From Symbiodinium natans (Eukaryota; Sar; Dinophyceae; Suessiales; Symbiodiniaceae): DNA of 64,000 bases. The position numbers and the translations under genes were made by a program. Numbering within the stretch: the first letter of the stretch is position 1; the number at the start of each line of letters is the position of its first letter. A model generated the notes under the pieces. It was not told the origin of the DNA. It saw nothing but the letters and a program-made list of their open reading frames with translations, and made no database searches. Positions 45,042 through 56,689 of the stretch are shown in pieces. The DNA lies in NCBI GenBank assembly GCA_905221605.1, contig CAJNDS010000957.1, positions 669,501 through 733,500 of the forward strand, in the 5' to 3' direction.

Positions 45042-46943
45042 GGGTCACCGCGCTAGCCCCCGCGCTTAAGAAATGTAGGAGTGGCGGGGGGTACATAATT
45101 GTAGGACATGTCTTCCTACAGTTGCCAGTTTACGTGTCCAGTGGGGATTAGCAGGCGGTATACGTGTCTTGCCCTTTGTGAAGTAGCTGCAAAACGTGGA
45201 CGCAGGCGAGGGATACAATTAACACCTTCGTATTTGTGGGGGGGTGAAAATTGTTCTCTACATTTTTTGCTCCTCCCCTTGCTAAGCACGGGATATCGCG
45301 CTCAGCTGACTCGAGTGCACTTGCTTGCACTTGAGATGCAGGTTTCCCTCTTGCCTTTAAAGCAGAGATTTTGTCAAGCGTGGCACCGGAATCGCAGCCC
45401 TGTCAGTTCTGCTGCTCTGGACAAGCTCAGGATGCAGGCACGAAGCATTCAGGAGTAAACACTTCGAGCTAGCTTCCGGAATGTGGGTGTGGTGAGCGGG
45501 GTGAGCGGATACTGCACTTAGAGTCCTAGACGCAGCCGTCGCCGCAGCCTCATGGTTCCGCCCCCTCCTGACCAAGATCATGGACGCCAGCAGGCTTGCG
45601 CAGCGGACACGAGGGCCGCCGTCTCGCGAGCTCTTCCTTCGCCCAGCCATGTCCGGTGGCGCCAAAGCCTCCTCTTCCGACGCGAAAAATGCTCTTCAGA
45701 AGCAAAGATTCGCTTTCCGAGGGCTGAGCCACAGCAGCTCACCGCGCAGCGCAACCACAGCTCATGCTCGAGAAAACGGAGCATGAGGAGCCTTTGAAGC
45801 CCGGGGTGCTGGGCTTGATTGAGAAGGCTGTCGTATGTCGTGGTTTGTACAGAAAGAGGCAATTTTTTTCTCAGCGTGCCCCCTCCCCCTAGCCTTGCAG
45901 CTCGGGCAGACACGGGACGAGGTGGCAGCGGCTTGAGTCCACGATGCAAACAAGTAAGCGCCCGCAGTAGTTACTTGCTGGTATGAGTCCCTCTCATGGA
46001 GGAAGCGGGTGATGGGAATGTGAGGAATCGAGTGCAAGGGTGCTCAGCGACTGGAAAGTGGCGGCGTCGTGGGGTCTCTCTTCAGATCCCCTTGCACAGG
46101 TAGGTCTCTCCACATCTCGGATGTCCCTCCATATCTCTAAACACACATCTTGTGTCCGTGCCACAGCTGGGAAATACGGCTTGTGAAGTGTTGAAGATGG
46201 CTTCTCAAAAGCCTCATCTTGGAGTCCCTCTCATTGAGGGTCTCTCTTTTGATCAGGCTTCCGCCTGCAGCCTTCGTAAACCTCGTGTAAGCTGACCTCC
46301 AGCTCCCTTCCTGTGAAGCCTACCATGCCCTGAAGCCAAGTGCTCTCATCACAGTTGCCCAGATGCACTCGGCTTGCAGGTTTGGACCTCCGGCTCCTGT
46401 TCCCAAGCGAGAACTTCTCAGGTCCCGTTAATCTCTCATCTAACGTTCCATGATCTTGCAAACCCTTGAGAGGCCTACTGTTACCCTCTTGCAACTCCTG
46501 CAAGCCAATGAAAAAATCCTACAGCTGAGGTGGGCAGCCGCTCTCTGTTCCTGCGCTCATGTGAGTTCTGCCACGGATCCAAAAAGGTCCTTAGGTCCGC
46601 CCCTGCTTTAATCTGCACTAGGAGCCAAAGCCACGTGCCGTCCCCATAGGGCCTCAATGGCTTTTCCTTTTCCTGGTATCCATGGTGCCCTCTTACCTTA
46701 ATACCTTAATCCCCCGGGCTTGGTGAAGGATGCCATGTAACGCTTGCCCCTAGAAAACCCTAAGCCCGAAGGCGCCGCATCGGGAGCTTCAGTAAGCCCC
46801 TGCAGTGAGCTTTCCTTCTGGAGTTCCGGCTCCATCTCCATCCCACACTTCGCCGATCCCCAATCCACCTCAGGAGAGTTTGAGGGCGCAAACCTCCAGG
46901 AAGCCACGAGGTTGCTGCGCAACTCGCTTTGCAGCTTGCTCAG
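45042..46943. other. Diverged repeat unit, then no gene resolved
   Basis: 45515-45600 encodes VLDAAVAAASWFRPLLTKIM, related to the 41.8-kb segment, and may be an exon. 45780-46900 shows only short frames on both strands without motifs. Confidence 0.4.
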
Positions 46944-47165
46944 GCGTTGATGAGTTGGCACGAAACACAGGACCCATCATTGAAGTCATTGGGGCCTGGA
47001 CAAAGTTTTGGCATGCGTGAAAGATGGTCAATATGTTTACACTGTTTACACGGATGTGGTTGCACCGAAGAAGCCCACGTTTGTTGCCCGCAGCATGCGC
47101 CTGCAAATTTATGGGGCTCATGCCGTAGGCAAACCCACTCTTCTCTCGTCCCGTTCTCGCGCACG
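46944..47165 (+). CDS. Possible exon with a frame break
   Basis: After TTGCTCAG the frame reads VDELARNTGPIIEVIGAWTK, then FWH, followed by a stop. Two bases later, in another frame, it reads VKDGQYVYTVYTDVVAPKKP, then FVARSMRLQIYGAHAVGKP. Both halves are coding-like and would join if two bases (GC at 47015-47016) were absent. Either this is a decayed gene or an assembly indel, or one half is accidental. No family is recognised. Confidence 0.3.
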
Positions 47166-47816
47166 TCGCTGTACGCGCCTCGCACAAGTTTACCACGAAG
47201 AATGCTCTCTGGGACATGAGCCCTAAACCATAGTCGCCCAAGCCCTTAAAGCCCAAACTCCTAAACGAAGAAGCGCGTGAGCAAGTTGCAGAGCTCCTTC
47301 AGGTAGGCAGTGATGATGGCCGTTTGGTCGCTCACCGCTTTCCTGGTGTTTTTGCCGCGCAGTGAGGCCAAGAATTGCTGCGGTGCCTGCCGATAGGGCG
47401 CTGAAGGCACGGATGGCAATTGTTGCGCAGCTCGCCGGCAAGGGCCTGGATTCTGGAGTTTGGGAGTTTCTAGAGTGCATGTAGATTTTCTATCCGCCGG
47501 CATCGGCATGGGGGCAACACTGCTGGCGGATTCTTCTTTGGCAGAGGGACTTGCGCTTCCAATGCAGAGCAGCATGCGGTTCATGAGCAGCTGACCACTG
47601 TGTTATGATCCCATGAGCTCTCTTTTGAAAAACGACTCAGCGGTGATCTTGCGGTGCGTTTGGGTATTCGCCTTGCAGCCGCACCAGAGGTCTGGGGATG
47701 ATGCAGGCTCTTTTCTAGCCGTTAGCGGAAGTCTTATAAGGGACAATGTTTTGAGCAGTCGAGGCACGGGCCTATGACGCTTCAGGCCCACGGCAAACGC
47801 AAGTTTCGGACCACCA

Positions 47817-48586
47817 CCTTCTTACCCTTCTTGCGGTGCCTGGCTGGCTCGGCCTTGTCTGTCCCAGCTCATGCTCAGTCAATGAGCGCACCTCCCCCCT
47901 CTATATGTACTCATCGTCCTTTCGTGCCCGGTTGAGCCCGTTTGGTGTTCGTGCTCCCGCTGGCTCCATTTTCTCTGCCTCCTGCTCCCTTGTTGGCTCC
48001 CCGCCATTTGGTCCTGCTGTCCTGGTCTGCGCGATGCAGTTGACTCCAGTCTTCCCCTAGCAGTTCGATTTAACACTCCGTCGTTGTCAGTGCACCCTAA
48101 GTCTTGAGCCGGGGGTGAAGTGAGCGTACACTAAGCAAGGGCAAGACGCAGCGTGTTGCCCAAACAGTATATATAAGCAGCAACAGTTTGCTTAAGCAAC
48201 AGCAGCTTAAATCGTTGGGAGGCGGCAACCGTGTGCATTCTCGCAGCTGCAACGGCGGGGCAGGTGAACACTTCATTTGGGTGGCGAAGGGGTCGTCAGC
48301 CGTGGATTCTCAGCAAATGGACCTGATAGGCCGCAGAAGTTCCCGATGTTTTGAGTGCCTTCACAGGACGCCATTTCTTGTCCAACGTCTGAAGAGCTGG
48401 ACGCTTCCAACACCCGCTCGCGCCGGCTCGCACCGCGTGAAGCTGTTGCGGTTTCAGGCTTGCACCGGCACCCGTGAATGTTTGTCTGCGAGAGGTTTGC
48501 TAGAGAGTCAGGAGGTCCTTCTCCGAGCTCGATGTCTCAAGAAGTCGAAGTTCTTTGGCCGAATCCCTTCATGGGTGCCACGCAGC
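47817..48586. repeat. Direct duplication, copy A (0.77 kb)
   Basis: Almost identical to 48890-49684, offset 1,098 bases over most of its length. The unit contains CAGTATATATAAGCAGCAAC (48166-48185), a TATA-like box that is unusual for dinoflagellates. It also contains an open + frame, 48188-48616, without motifs. The ends are not TG...CA and no retroelement genes lie between the copies, so long terminal repeats are not supported. Confidence 0.9.
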
Positions 48587-48609
48587 AAATCAAACACACC
48601 GGTGTCAAG

Positions 48610-48795
48610 GCCTTAATGTGGTCCTCACTGAAAACACGCGCAATGCAGGACTGCTTTGCCAGGCTATGGAACTACTGTTCGCGGTCTACGACCCCCCTTG
48701 GGCGCTATCAGCGGGCTGGCAAAAGCTGCGGGACATTTCAGCCCACCGTGCAGCCAAAGATCCAACAGATCTCAGTCTGTCATACTGCACAGGGA
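48610..48795 (+). CDS. Possible coding exon between the two direct repeats
   Basis: After GTGTCAAG the frame reads LNVVLTENTRNAGLLCQAME, LLFAVYDPPWALSAGWQKLR, then DISAHRAAKDPTDLSLSYC. Composition is strongly coding-like. Another frame is also open, and the donor (possibly GGAACTC, a GA type) is uncertain. The segment is unique between the duplicated flanks. Function unknown. Confidence 0.4.
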
Positions 48796-48889
48796 ACTCG
48801 TTATTATTGTTAAGAAGCCACCTCCATCCAACCTCCATTAAAGTCTTTTAAAACAAAGCCTTCCAAGCCAGACCAATCCGAAAATCAGG

Positions 48890-49684
48890 GGCTTCTTACC
48901 CTTCTTGCGTGGGTGCCTGGCTGGCTCGGCCTATCCTAGTTGGTGCTTGCGCGTGTCTGTCCCATCTCATGCTCAGTCAATGAGCGCACTTCCCCCCTCT
49001 ATATGTACTCATCGTCCTTTCGTGCCCGGTTGAGCCCGTTTGGTGTTCGTGCTCCCGCTGGCTCCATTTTCTCTGCCTCCTGCTCCCTTGTTGGCTCCCC
49101 GCCATTTGGTCCTGCTGTCCTGGTCTGCGCGATGCAGTTGACTCCAGTCTTCCCCTAGCAGTTCGATTTAACACTCCGTCGTTGTCAGTGCACCCTAAGT
49201 CCTGAGCCGGGGGTGAAGTGAGCGTACACTAAGCAAGGGCAAGACGCAGCGTGTTGCCCAAACAGTATATATAAGCAGCAACAGTTTGCTTAAGCAACAG
49301 CAGCTTAAATCGTTGGGAGGCGGCAACCGTGTGCATTCTCGCAGCTGCAACGGCGGGGCAGGTGAACACTTCATTTGGGTGGCGAAGGGGTCGTCAGCCG
49401 TGGATTCTCAGCAAATGGACCTGATAGGCCGCAGAAGTTCCCGATGTTTTGAGTGCCTTCACAGGACGCCATTTCTTGTCCAACGTCTGAAGAGCTGGAC
49501 GCTTCCAACACCCGCTCGCGCCGGCTCGCACCGCGTGAAGCTGTTGCGGTTTCAGGCTTGCACCGGCACCCGTGAATGTTTGTCTGCGAGAGGTTTGCTA
49601 GAGAGTCAGGAGGTCCTTCTCCGAGCTCGATGTCTCAAGAAGTCGAAGTTCTTTGGCCGAATCCCTTCGTGGGTGCCACGCAGC
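48890..49684. repeat. Direct duplication, copy B
   Basis: Copy of 47817-48586 with about 28 extra bases near its start (CTATCCTAGTTGGTGCTTGC). It diverges sharply after GGGTGCCACGCAGC, as copy A does. Confidence 0.9.
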
Positions 49685-50713
49685 CAGCTTCCAAAGGTGC
49701 ATAGCTGGAACTTGTGGCTTTGCGGCTGAAGCCTGGAACTACAGTTACTTGGGTTCAGTTCGGTTTTTTGGTTCAAGCTTGCGCCACAGGTGCGTCGAGC
49801 TTCCAGTTGTGAGCTCAGCTTTATTATGAAGCCCGCAGGTCTTCAGGCTGTCTCCAGCCTAGGCGTTGGGGAACTTGTAGTGGCAACCGCGCTTCTGCTG
49901 CTGCTGTACTTGAGGGTTTCCGGTTGGGCACAAGGCACTTCTTGCTACGCAAGCTTGCTGGGCAGAGTCGGCTATGCGGGTCTGGGCGGGTGCCTGTAGC
50001 CTATACCACAAACCAGCTGCCTGAAAGCTTTCTACAAGCCAGCACAGCATGTAGCATGAGCAGGTGCGCGTGCGTCGGTGAAGACGAAGCCATCGTAGAT
50101 GTTGCTGGAGTAGTTTGCGCGTGCGGACGGCTCTCTTTCACTGCAGTGACCACGTTGCTTTGGGGGATCGCGCCTACAAATGTGGAGCTCCACAGGAGTT
50201 CGAGCTCCGCACTGGGTTCGGTCTTCCAAGCCGCTCAATGCCGCCGCTCCATTTTAAGCTGAAAGAGATCCCTGCGCTCTCTTCGCTCTTGGTACCTGAC
50301 AAGGCTTCCTCTCCTTCAAGAGCGGACTGTGTAGCATGCAGTAACACTCGGTAGTCTAGTGCTCTCATGCTCCATCCTCGGATGCGCTCGAAGACACACG
50401 GTGCCAGGCCAGGTTGTGTGAAGCTGGGGTCGGACAGAGCAAGTGTTCGTCCCAGAGGCCGAGCCGCCACGCTTGGCCATTTCCAGAAAAACAGACATGT
50501 GTAGGCTTCGACACGTACAACCCTGACAGCCTTTGAAGAGCACATTAGACGACGTTGAGTGACAGCTTCCAGACAGAATTGGGTTTAGGCTCACGGTCTG
50601 CACCTCCCCGCAGTCGACTGCGATAAAGCGGCATGGCATTTTCGAGATTTCGGCGACCAGCAGGTGCTCGTAAGAAAAGGTGCTTGTAATAAAAACACGG
50701 GCACTGAGGGCAG
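49685..50713. other. No gene resolved; candidate exons
   Basis: 49827-49917 could encode MKPAGLQAVSSLGVGELVVA, then TALLLLLYLR, a membrane helix ending at AGG/GTTTCC. 50150-50260 is open in two frames. Neither has a partner. Confidence 0.35.
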
Positions 50714-50818
50714 CTTTTTCCTCTCGAGTACCTGGGATCAGCTGAATTTTGCATCGAGGATGTTGACTGCTCCGCAGTCATCTTTGCCGGGCTTGGTGCG
50801 CGCAGTGCGATCAAATAA
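50714..50818 (+). CDS. Probable terminal exon, unknown protein
   Basis: After GAGGGCAG the frame reads LFPLEYLGSAEFCIEDVDCS, then AVIFAGLGARSAIK and TAA at 50816-50818. It is short, in phase with the acceptor, and ends cleanly. A long minus-strand frame (50545-51129) crosses the same bases but has no motif. No upstream exon was found. Confidence 0.4.
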   Translation, partial: LFPLEYLGSAEFCIEDVDCSAVIFAGLGARSAIK

Positions 50819-52396
50819 GCAAGCAGTGCGCGCCAGTACGGGAAGAGTGGAGAGCCATGGCACAAGGTCGGTGTGGCGTCTTGCACTGTTGCCACTTCTT
50901 GGCCCGTCCTTAGCAGCGAACTGTCGCAGACGTCGCGGCAGAGCCTGGCCTGGCATTCATGTTGGAAGGGTACGGTGAAGCCATGCAGGAACCAAGCCAA
51001 ACCAAGCCAAACCAAGCCAATGACTCGGGGAGCACGGCGACTCAGGATGGACTGTGCGTGAGACAAGTGAGAAGCCGCAGGAAGTCCATCACGAAAAGGC
51101 CGTGGCTGAACTGCAGCTGCAGCGCCCAAAACTCTGCACGGACCACCCTGGATGCTCTCTGAGTGATTCGATGCATGGGCTCACTTGCGCTGCAGTCTAT
51201 GCAGAGATGCCATCCAGGCTGTTGCGCTCTTGGCACCTCCTGAAGAAAGCCTGACCCGGCTTCGGAACCTGCGCCGCACGAAGCCATAGCTTTTTTTCGA
51301 AGCAGGGCTCCTGCTTCGCGAGGCCCGTCGACCTGCTGTGCTACCAAGGCTCCTCTGAGGACCTTTTCAGAAAACAAGGGGCCTTGTGAGTACAAAGCTG
51401 CCACGGTCGTGGTGGCACTTTGTCTTTAGGCCAGGGCCCGGCTGGAAGATGCCTCGGCCTTCTGGGCAGGCGGGTCCTGACGTAGGTCTTGGCGGAAGCT
51501 GCAAGGCCCGTGCTGGCAGGCTACCGAAAAAACGCACGTCGGCCAGGTGCAGCCGTCGCTGGGCGTACCGTGTTTTCACCAGGTTATGTGATCAAATATT
51601 TTTCGGGTCAAGTTGCAGTGGGATAGACTTGGGACGACATGAAATTTCTAACAACGGAGTGCTGTCTGAAGCTGAACTTACGGAAGGGAGGAATTGGCTG
51701 AGGCTGCGGCCGCGCGTACTGCTGACCAGGCACCGCATGTAGGATGCTTGAACATTAAACAGCCGAGTGTCTGATGCTGAGCTTACAGAAAGGAGGCAGT
51801 GGCAGGCTGCTACGTCAAGTCCTGCGCGTGTATTGCAGAAAATGCAAGCAAGCAAGATGACCACTGGTGGTTCCCCTTAAGCTGCAACTCTCAAAATGGA
51901 GGAGGTCTTCTTTTAACAGTTGCGTAAGGAGGCCTCTCGGCAGAGCGACTTCGCGGCCAAAGCAGAAGCCGCTTAGCCGCTGCCTTTGGAAGCTCTAAAA
52001 AGAGTCGAAGCCGCCTTTTCGATCCCTTGAGGCCCTGAGACCGCCGTAGACTTCGGCAAAGGAGCCTCCAACTAAGAGCCCTTCTTTGGGCGCAAAAGAG
52101 GAGTCGCCTGACGTCCCTTAGATGTGATTCCGGACCGCTACGCAGACCGACGTTGGCCATGATGGCGAGACGGAACATGGCGCTGACGCAATTTCTGAAT
52201 CGGTCTCAGAGCTAGTGTGGGCCTCGTCTCCAGTTCTCCTCAAGGGATTTAGAGCTGGGGCTCTTCTAACGGCGGAGGAAGCTCGAGACCAAAAGCGTGG
52301 AAGACACTTTGGCTTCAGGTTTAGGATTTCAGACTTGGGGGTCTAGTCCTGGAAGTCGCTGAGTGCAGCAGCTAGCCGCCATCCTGTCACCTACAG
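50819..52396. other. No gene resolved
   Basis: 51054-51254 is open on the + strand (AVAELQLQRPKLCTDHPGCS) with no splice support. AACCAAGCC is repeated three times at 50990-51020. 51750-52390 shows nothing convincing. Confidence 0.35.
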
Positions 52397-53493
52397 CGTG
52401 ATCCACGCGTGCTGCTCAGCCGATACGGGGCTTTGTGGGCCAGCTTCCCCTGCATCGGTGGTCGAGTCATAGTGGCTTTTGAGCGGCGCAGGGTGAGCAA
52501 CACCATGTGTGCCATGCGTGCCATGCGTGCCATGCGTGCCTGCTCGTGTTGCCCATCCAGAGAAAGGCTGGCACTTATGGCGCAAATGTGCGCTTTCTGC
52601 AGGCCGTTTGTTCGCCAGAGTCTTTGCCGCCTCTTCCGTTCCAAGCCGGATTGCGTAGAGGATAGTGACCAGCTCTGACCAGCACACCAAGCCTACCCAC
52701 TGTGGTGCAACGTGTGGTGTTGGGTGGCAGTGGACTTCCGTGGAGAGCCGGGTCAAGGCAGCGACCGAATGAAGTGAGAGCAGATCGCAAGAGACAGCCG
52801 AAGAGCTGATTTGTGTCACCTTGTGGCCCTCGCTTTTGCGGCCATATTACGGCCGTTGCGTGTCCGAAAAGAAGGCCTTCAACATGGCGGTTCTCTATGG
52901 CTGACGTTTTGATGTTTTCAGAGCTGCGAAACGGTTGCGTTGCCAAGTGACCAAGTGATCTGTTCGGTGGCGGTGGGAAGGGATCCGAGGAGGGCCCAGC
53001 TGACCTTCTCCGAGGCGGCGACAGACACTCCCGCTGCCGACTTCAAGGTGCCAGTTTTGCAGTTCCCTTGAAGTTCCCTTGAAGTTCCCTTGTCTGTTGG
53101 CGGAGCGGCCACAGCTGCGAGGTTGAGCTGGAACTCCTTGTAGGGATGCAAGAACGCCGGTCGCAGGTGTCGGCATGGGCCGCTGTGCCGGCGCCGCACG
53201 GCCATCTTCCGCTTGGGAAACAAAAAATCTCTCACGGGGTTCGGGTTCAGGATCCCAGCGTTTGCGGGCAGCCTTCAGCAGCTGGCCGACGGCAGGAGCT
53301 GCTTTGGCGCAGCTTGGGCCTTGCAGCGAGGCAAAACAGAGAGAGCTTGCCTGCAGCTTGCCAGTTCCAGTTTGACCATGTTCGACCTGTCACCTTCTTG
53401 ATCGATCCTGTGGCAGGAATGAGGCACGCGGACCAGTGGTGCAGTGATTTCCACAACCATTGGGGAGGTATCGATGAGATGCGAGTCGCCTAA
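52397..53493 (+). CDS. Three-exon gene, function unknown
   Basis: Exon 52397-52492 (after CCTACAG, before GGTGAGC) encodes RDPRVLLSRYGALWASFPCI, then GGRVIVAFERRR. Exon 52922-53047 (after TTTTCAG, before GTGCCA) encodes SCETVALPSDQVICSVAVGR, then RAQLTFSEAATDTPAADFK. Exon 53167-53493 (after GTCGCAG) runs to a TAA and includes HLPLGKQKISHGVRVQDPSV and DHVRPVTFLIDPVAGMRHAD. All joins are phase 0 with GT-AG introns. A further piece at 52560-52655 (GWHLWRKCALSAGRLFARVF) is open within the first intron and could be an alternative exon. The last exon is open in two other frames and may be shorter. No family is recognised. Confidence 0.5.
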
Positions 53494-54084
53494 CACTGTG
53501 GGGTCTGCGCTGGTGTTGTAGGATTGGTGTGTGCGACAGTGCCTATGACTACGATACATAGTTGCCAGCGATACTCTACCAATTCTTAGCCAAAGCCTGA
53601 GCTCATTTCATGGTCTGCAGTGAGTTGTGGACCGGTTTCCTAGTTCATGAACCCTATAGTCCTGAACTCTTAGCCAACAGCTATGCCACATCTGCAGCCG
53701 ATCTACAGATCATTGGCTCCGAAGCAGAGATGAATCATTTGACACTCCAAGCACTGCAGTCAGGTAGCCTTTGTGCACATTGGTACCATGTTTTGGCACG
53801 AATATGCCCGGCCAAGCCAGAGATAGCCAGCAGGAGCAACATCTTCTAAGATAGCAACTCTTTCTCAAACACAAAGCAGCACACGCACACACACACACAC
53901 ACACACAAATCCTCAAGTTGTCAGGGAGCATGTCGGAGCACATTTTGAGAGGCAGAGAGGGCACAGAAGCAGGTACATCTTGAGAGGCAGAGCGGGCTAC
54001 AACAGCAGTTACTTGCAGTTTTTTCCCCAAACAGGAACCGTTTGGGGTCCTCTCCTCAAAAAAAAAAGCGTCACGCGCTTGGCC
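53494..54084. other. No gene resolved; (AC)n microsatellite
   Basis: 53640-53765 is open on the + strand (YSPELLANSYATSAADLQII). 53881-53909 is an (AC)n run. 53945-53995 holds a direct repeat of TTGAGAGGCAGAG. Confidence 0.4.
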
Positions 54085-56660
54085 AGATGGGTGTCACGCG
54101 CTTCGGGCTTGTGGTCTCCCATGGTCTCCGATCATGAACACAATTGGGCCATTGGGGCCGGGCGGGTGTCGATCATGAGCGCAATTGGGGCCAATTGGGG
54201 CCGGGTGGGTGTCACGCGCTTCGGGCCTGTGGTCTCCCATGATCGGAGGTCTGAAGTTGAATTTGGAACGACTAAATCCAGGACACGCGCTTCGGGGCCT
54301 GTGGTCTCTCATGATCTCCGATGATGAGCGCAATTGGGGCCATTGGGGCCGGGTGGGCGCTCGGCCTGCGGTCCCGTGGTGTCGTCTTTCATGGTCTCCG
54401 ATTATGAGCGAAATTGGGGGCATTGGGGCCGGGCGGGTGCCACGCGCTCGGGCCTGTGCTCTCCCACACAGTCTCCGATCAGAGCGCAATCGGGCCACTT
54501 GGGGCCGTGTCACGCGCTTCGGGGACTGTGGTCTCCCATGGTCTCCGATCATGAGCGCAATTGGGGCCATTGGGGCCGGGTGGGTGTCGCTCTCGCATGG
54601 TCTCCGATCTCGGCGAATTGGCGGGTGGGTGTCGCGACAGGGGTTGGGAAGGTGTCACGCGGGTCTGGTCCCCGTCTCGGATGGTCTCATGGCCTCCCGA
54701 TCATGAGCGCACTGGGGCTGGGCGGGTGTCACGCGGTTCGGGTCCGTGTTCCCCCACGGTCTCCGATCATGAGCAAAGGGTTGAGGGTGTCACGGTTCCA
54801 TGGTCTGCGAGCGGGTGTCGGGCGATTCGGGCCCGTGGTCTGCCATGGTCTCCGGTCATCAGTGACAGGGGTTGGGAGGGTCTGGGGCGGTTGGGTCCGT
54901 GGTCTCCCACGGTCTCCCGTCATGAGCACAATGGGGCTGGGCGGGTGTCACGCGGTGGTCCGATCATGGGGCCGGCGGGTGTCACGCGGCCCGGCTCCGT
55001 GATTTTCATGGTCTCCGATCATGAGCGACAGGGGTTGGAAGGGTGTCACTCGCTGGGTTCGTGTTTCCTGCTTGTCCGATCATGAGCGCAATGGGGCTGG
55101 GCGGGTGTCGCGCGCTCCGGCTCCGTGGTCTCCCATGATCTCGTATGGTCTCCTATCATGAGCGCAATGGGGCCGGACGAGTGTCACGCGGTTCGGGTCC
55201 GCGGTGAGTGGCAGTGGTTGGACGTCACGCGTTTGATGGTCTCCCATAAATCATCTGGGAGGGTGTCACGCGCTTGGGTCCGCGGTCTCCCATGGTCTCT
55301 GAGCACGCTGGGCGGGTGTCACGCGGTCCGGTCGTGGTCTGTCATGGTGTCCGATCATGAGCGACAGGGGTTGAGAGGGTGTCACGCGCTTGGGTTCGTG
55401 GTCTCCCAACATCTCCGATGATGAGCGCAATGGGGCCGGGCGGGTGTCACGCGGTTCGGGTCCGTGGTGAGCTACAGGCATTGGGAGGGTGTTCGCACGT
55501 TTGGGTCCGCGGTCTCCCACGGTCTCCGATCATGAGCGCGTGTGGGGCAGGCGGGTGTCACGCGGTCCAGGTCCGTGGTCTCCCGTGATCTCCGATCATG
55601 AGCGACACGGGTTGAAAGGGTTTCACGCGCTTGGATTCGTGGTTTTCATGGTCTCCGACCATGAGCGCAATGGGGCCGGGCGGGTGCCGCGCGGTTCGGG
55701 TCCGTGGTGGCGCGAGCGCAATCTCGGCGGATGTCACGCGGTCCGGGTTCATGGTCTCCCGTGGTCCGATCACGGGGCTGGCGGGCGTCACGCGGCCCGG
55801 CTCCGTGATCTTCATGGTCTCCGATCACGAGCGACAGGGGTTGGGAGGGTGTCGCGCTTGGGTCCGCGTGGTCTCCGATCATGAGCGCAGTGGGGCTGGG
55901 CGGGTGTCACGCGGTTCGGGTCCGTGGTTTCCCATGGACTCCGATCATGAGCAACAAGCTTGGGAGGGTGTCGCTGGGTTCGCGGTTTCCTGGCTTCTCC
56001 GATCGTGAGCGCAATGGGGCTGGTCCGGCTCCGTGGTCTCCCATGATCTTTGATCATGAGCGACAGGGGTTGAGAGGGTGTCAGGCGCTTGGATTCGTGG
56101 TCTCGCATGGTCTCCTATATCATGAGCGCAATGGGGCCGGACGAGTGTCACGCGGTTCGGGTCCGCGGTGAGTGGCAGTGGTTGGGCGTCACGCGCTTGA
56201 TGGTCTCCCATAAATCATCTGGGAGGGTGTCACGCGCTTGGGTCCGCGGTCTCCCATGGTCTCTGAGCACGCTGGGCGGGCGTCACGCGGTCCGGTCGTG
56301 GTCTGTCATGGTGTCCGATCATGAGCGACAGGGGTTGAGAGGGTGTCACGCGCTTGGGTTCGTGGTCTCCCAACATCTCCAATCATGAGCGCAATGGGGC
56401 CGCCGTGGTGAGCTACAGGCATTGGGAGGGTGTTCGCGCGTGTGGGCCCGCGGTCTCCCACGGTCTCCGATCATGAGCGCGTGTGGGGCAGGCGGGTGTC
56501 AAGCGGTCCGGGTCCGTGGTCTCCCGTGATCTCCGATCATGAGCGACAGGGGTTGAGAGGGTGTCGCGCGCTTGGATTCGTGGTCTCCCATGGTCTCCGA
56601 CCATGAGCGCAATGGGGCCGGGCGGGTGTCACGCGGTTCGGGCCCGTGGTGAGCGACCTC
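54085..56660. repeat. Degenerate satellite, period about 60-75 bp, with a 0.96-kb higher-order copy
   Basis: Repeating theme: GGGTGTCACGCGCTTCGGG, then CCGTGGTCTCCCATGGTCTC, then CGATCATGAGCGCAATGGGG. Spacing varies, and sub-variants either contain GCGACAGGGGTTG or not. There are several tens of units. The stretch at about 55145-55436 is repeated almost exactly at about 56107-56398, so a block of about 964 bases has duplicated. Arg/Gly/Trp-rich open frames on both strands follow the repeat and are not called. Confidence 0.93.
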
Positions 56661-56689
56661 GCCCGCGCTTTAATGCGTTCAGCTGTTTT

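Noticed and set aside
47817-49684. LTR retrotransposon interpretation of the direct repeats
   Set aside because: No TG...CA ends, no primer-binding site, and only about 300 bases without reverse transcriptase between the copies.
49762-49780. Possible dinoflagellate spliced-leader relic (TTTTTTGGTTCAAG)
   Set aside because: Only about 11 of 12 core bases match and no retrogene follows; chance is likely.
50545-51129. 194-codon minus-strand frame
   Set aside because: No family motif; a + strand terminal exon with an acceptor and a stop fits the same bases better.
54100-56600. Many Arg/Gly/Trp-rich frames on both strands
   Set aside because: They follow the satellite unit and break wherever the unit length changes.
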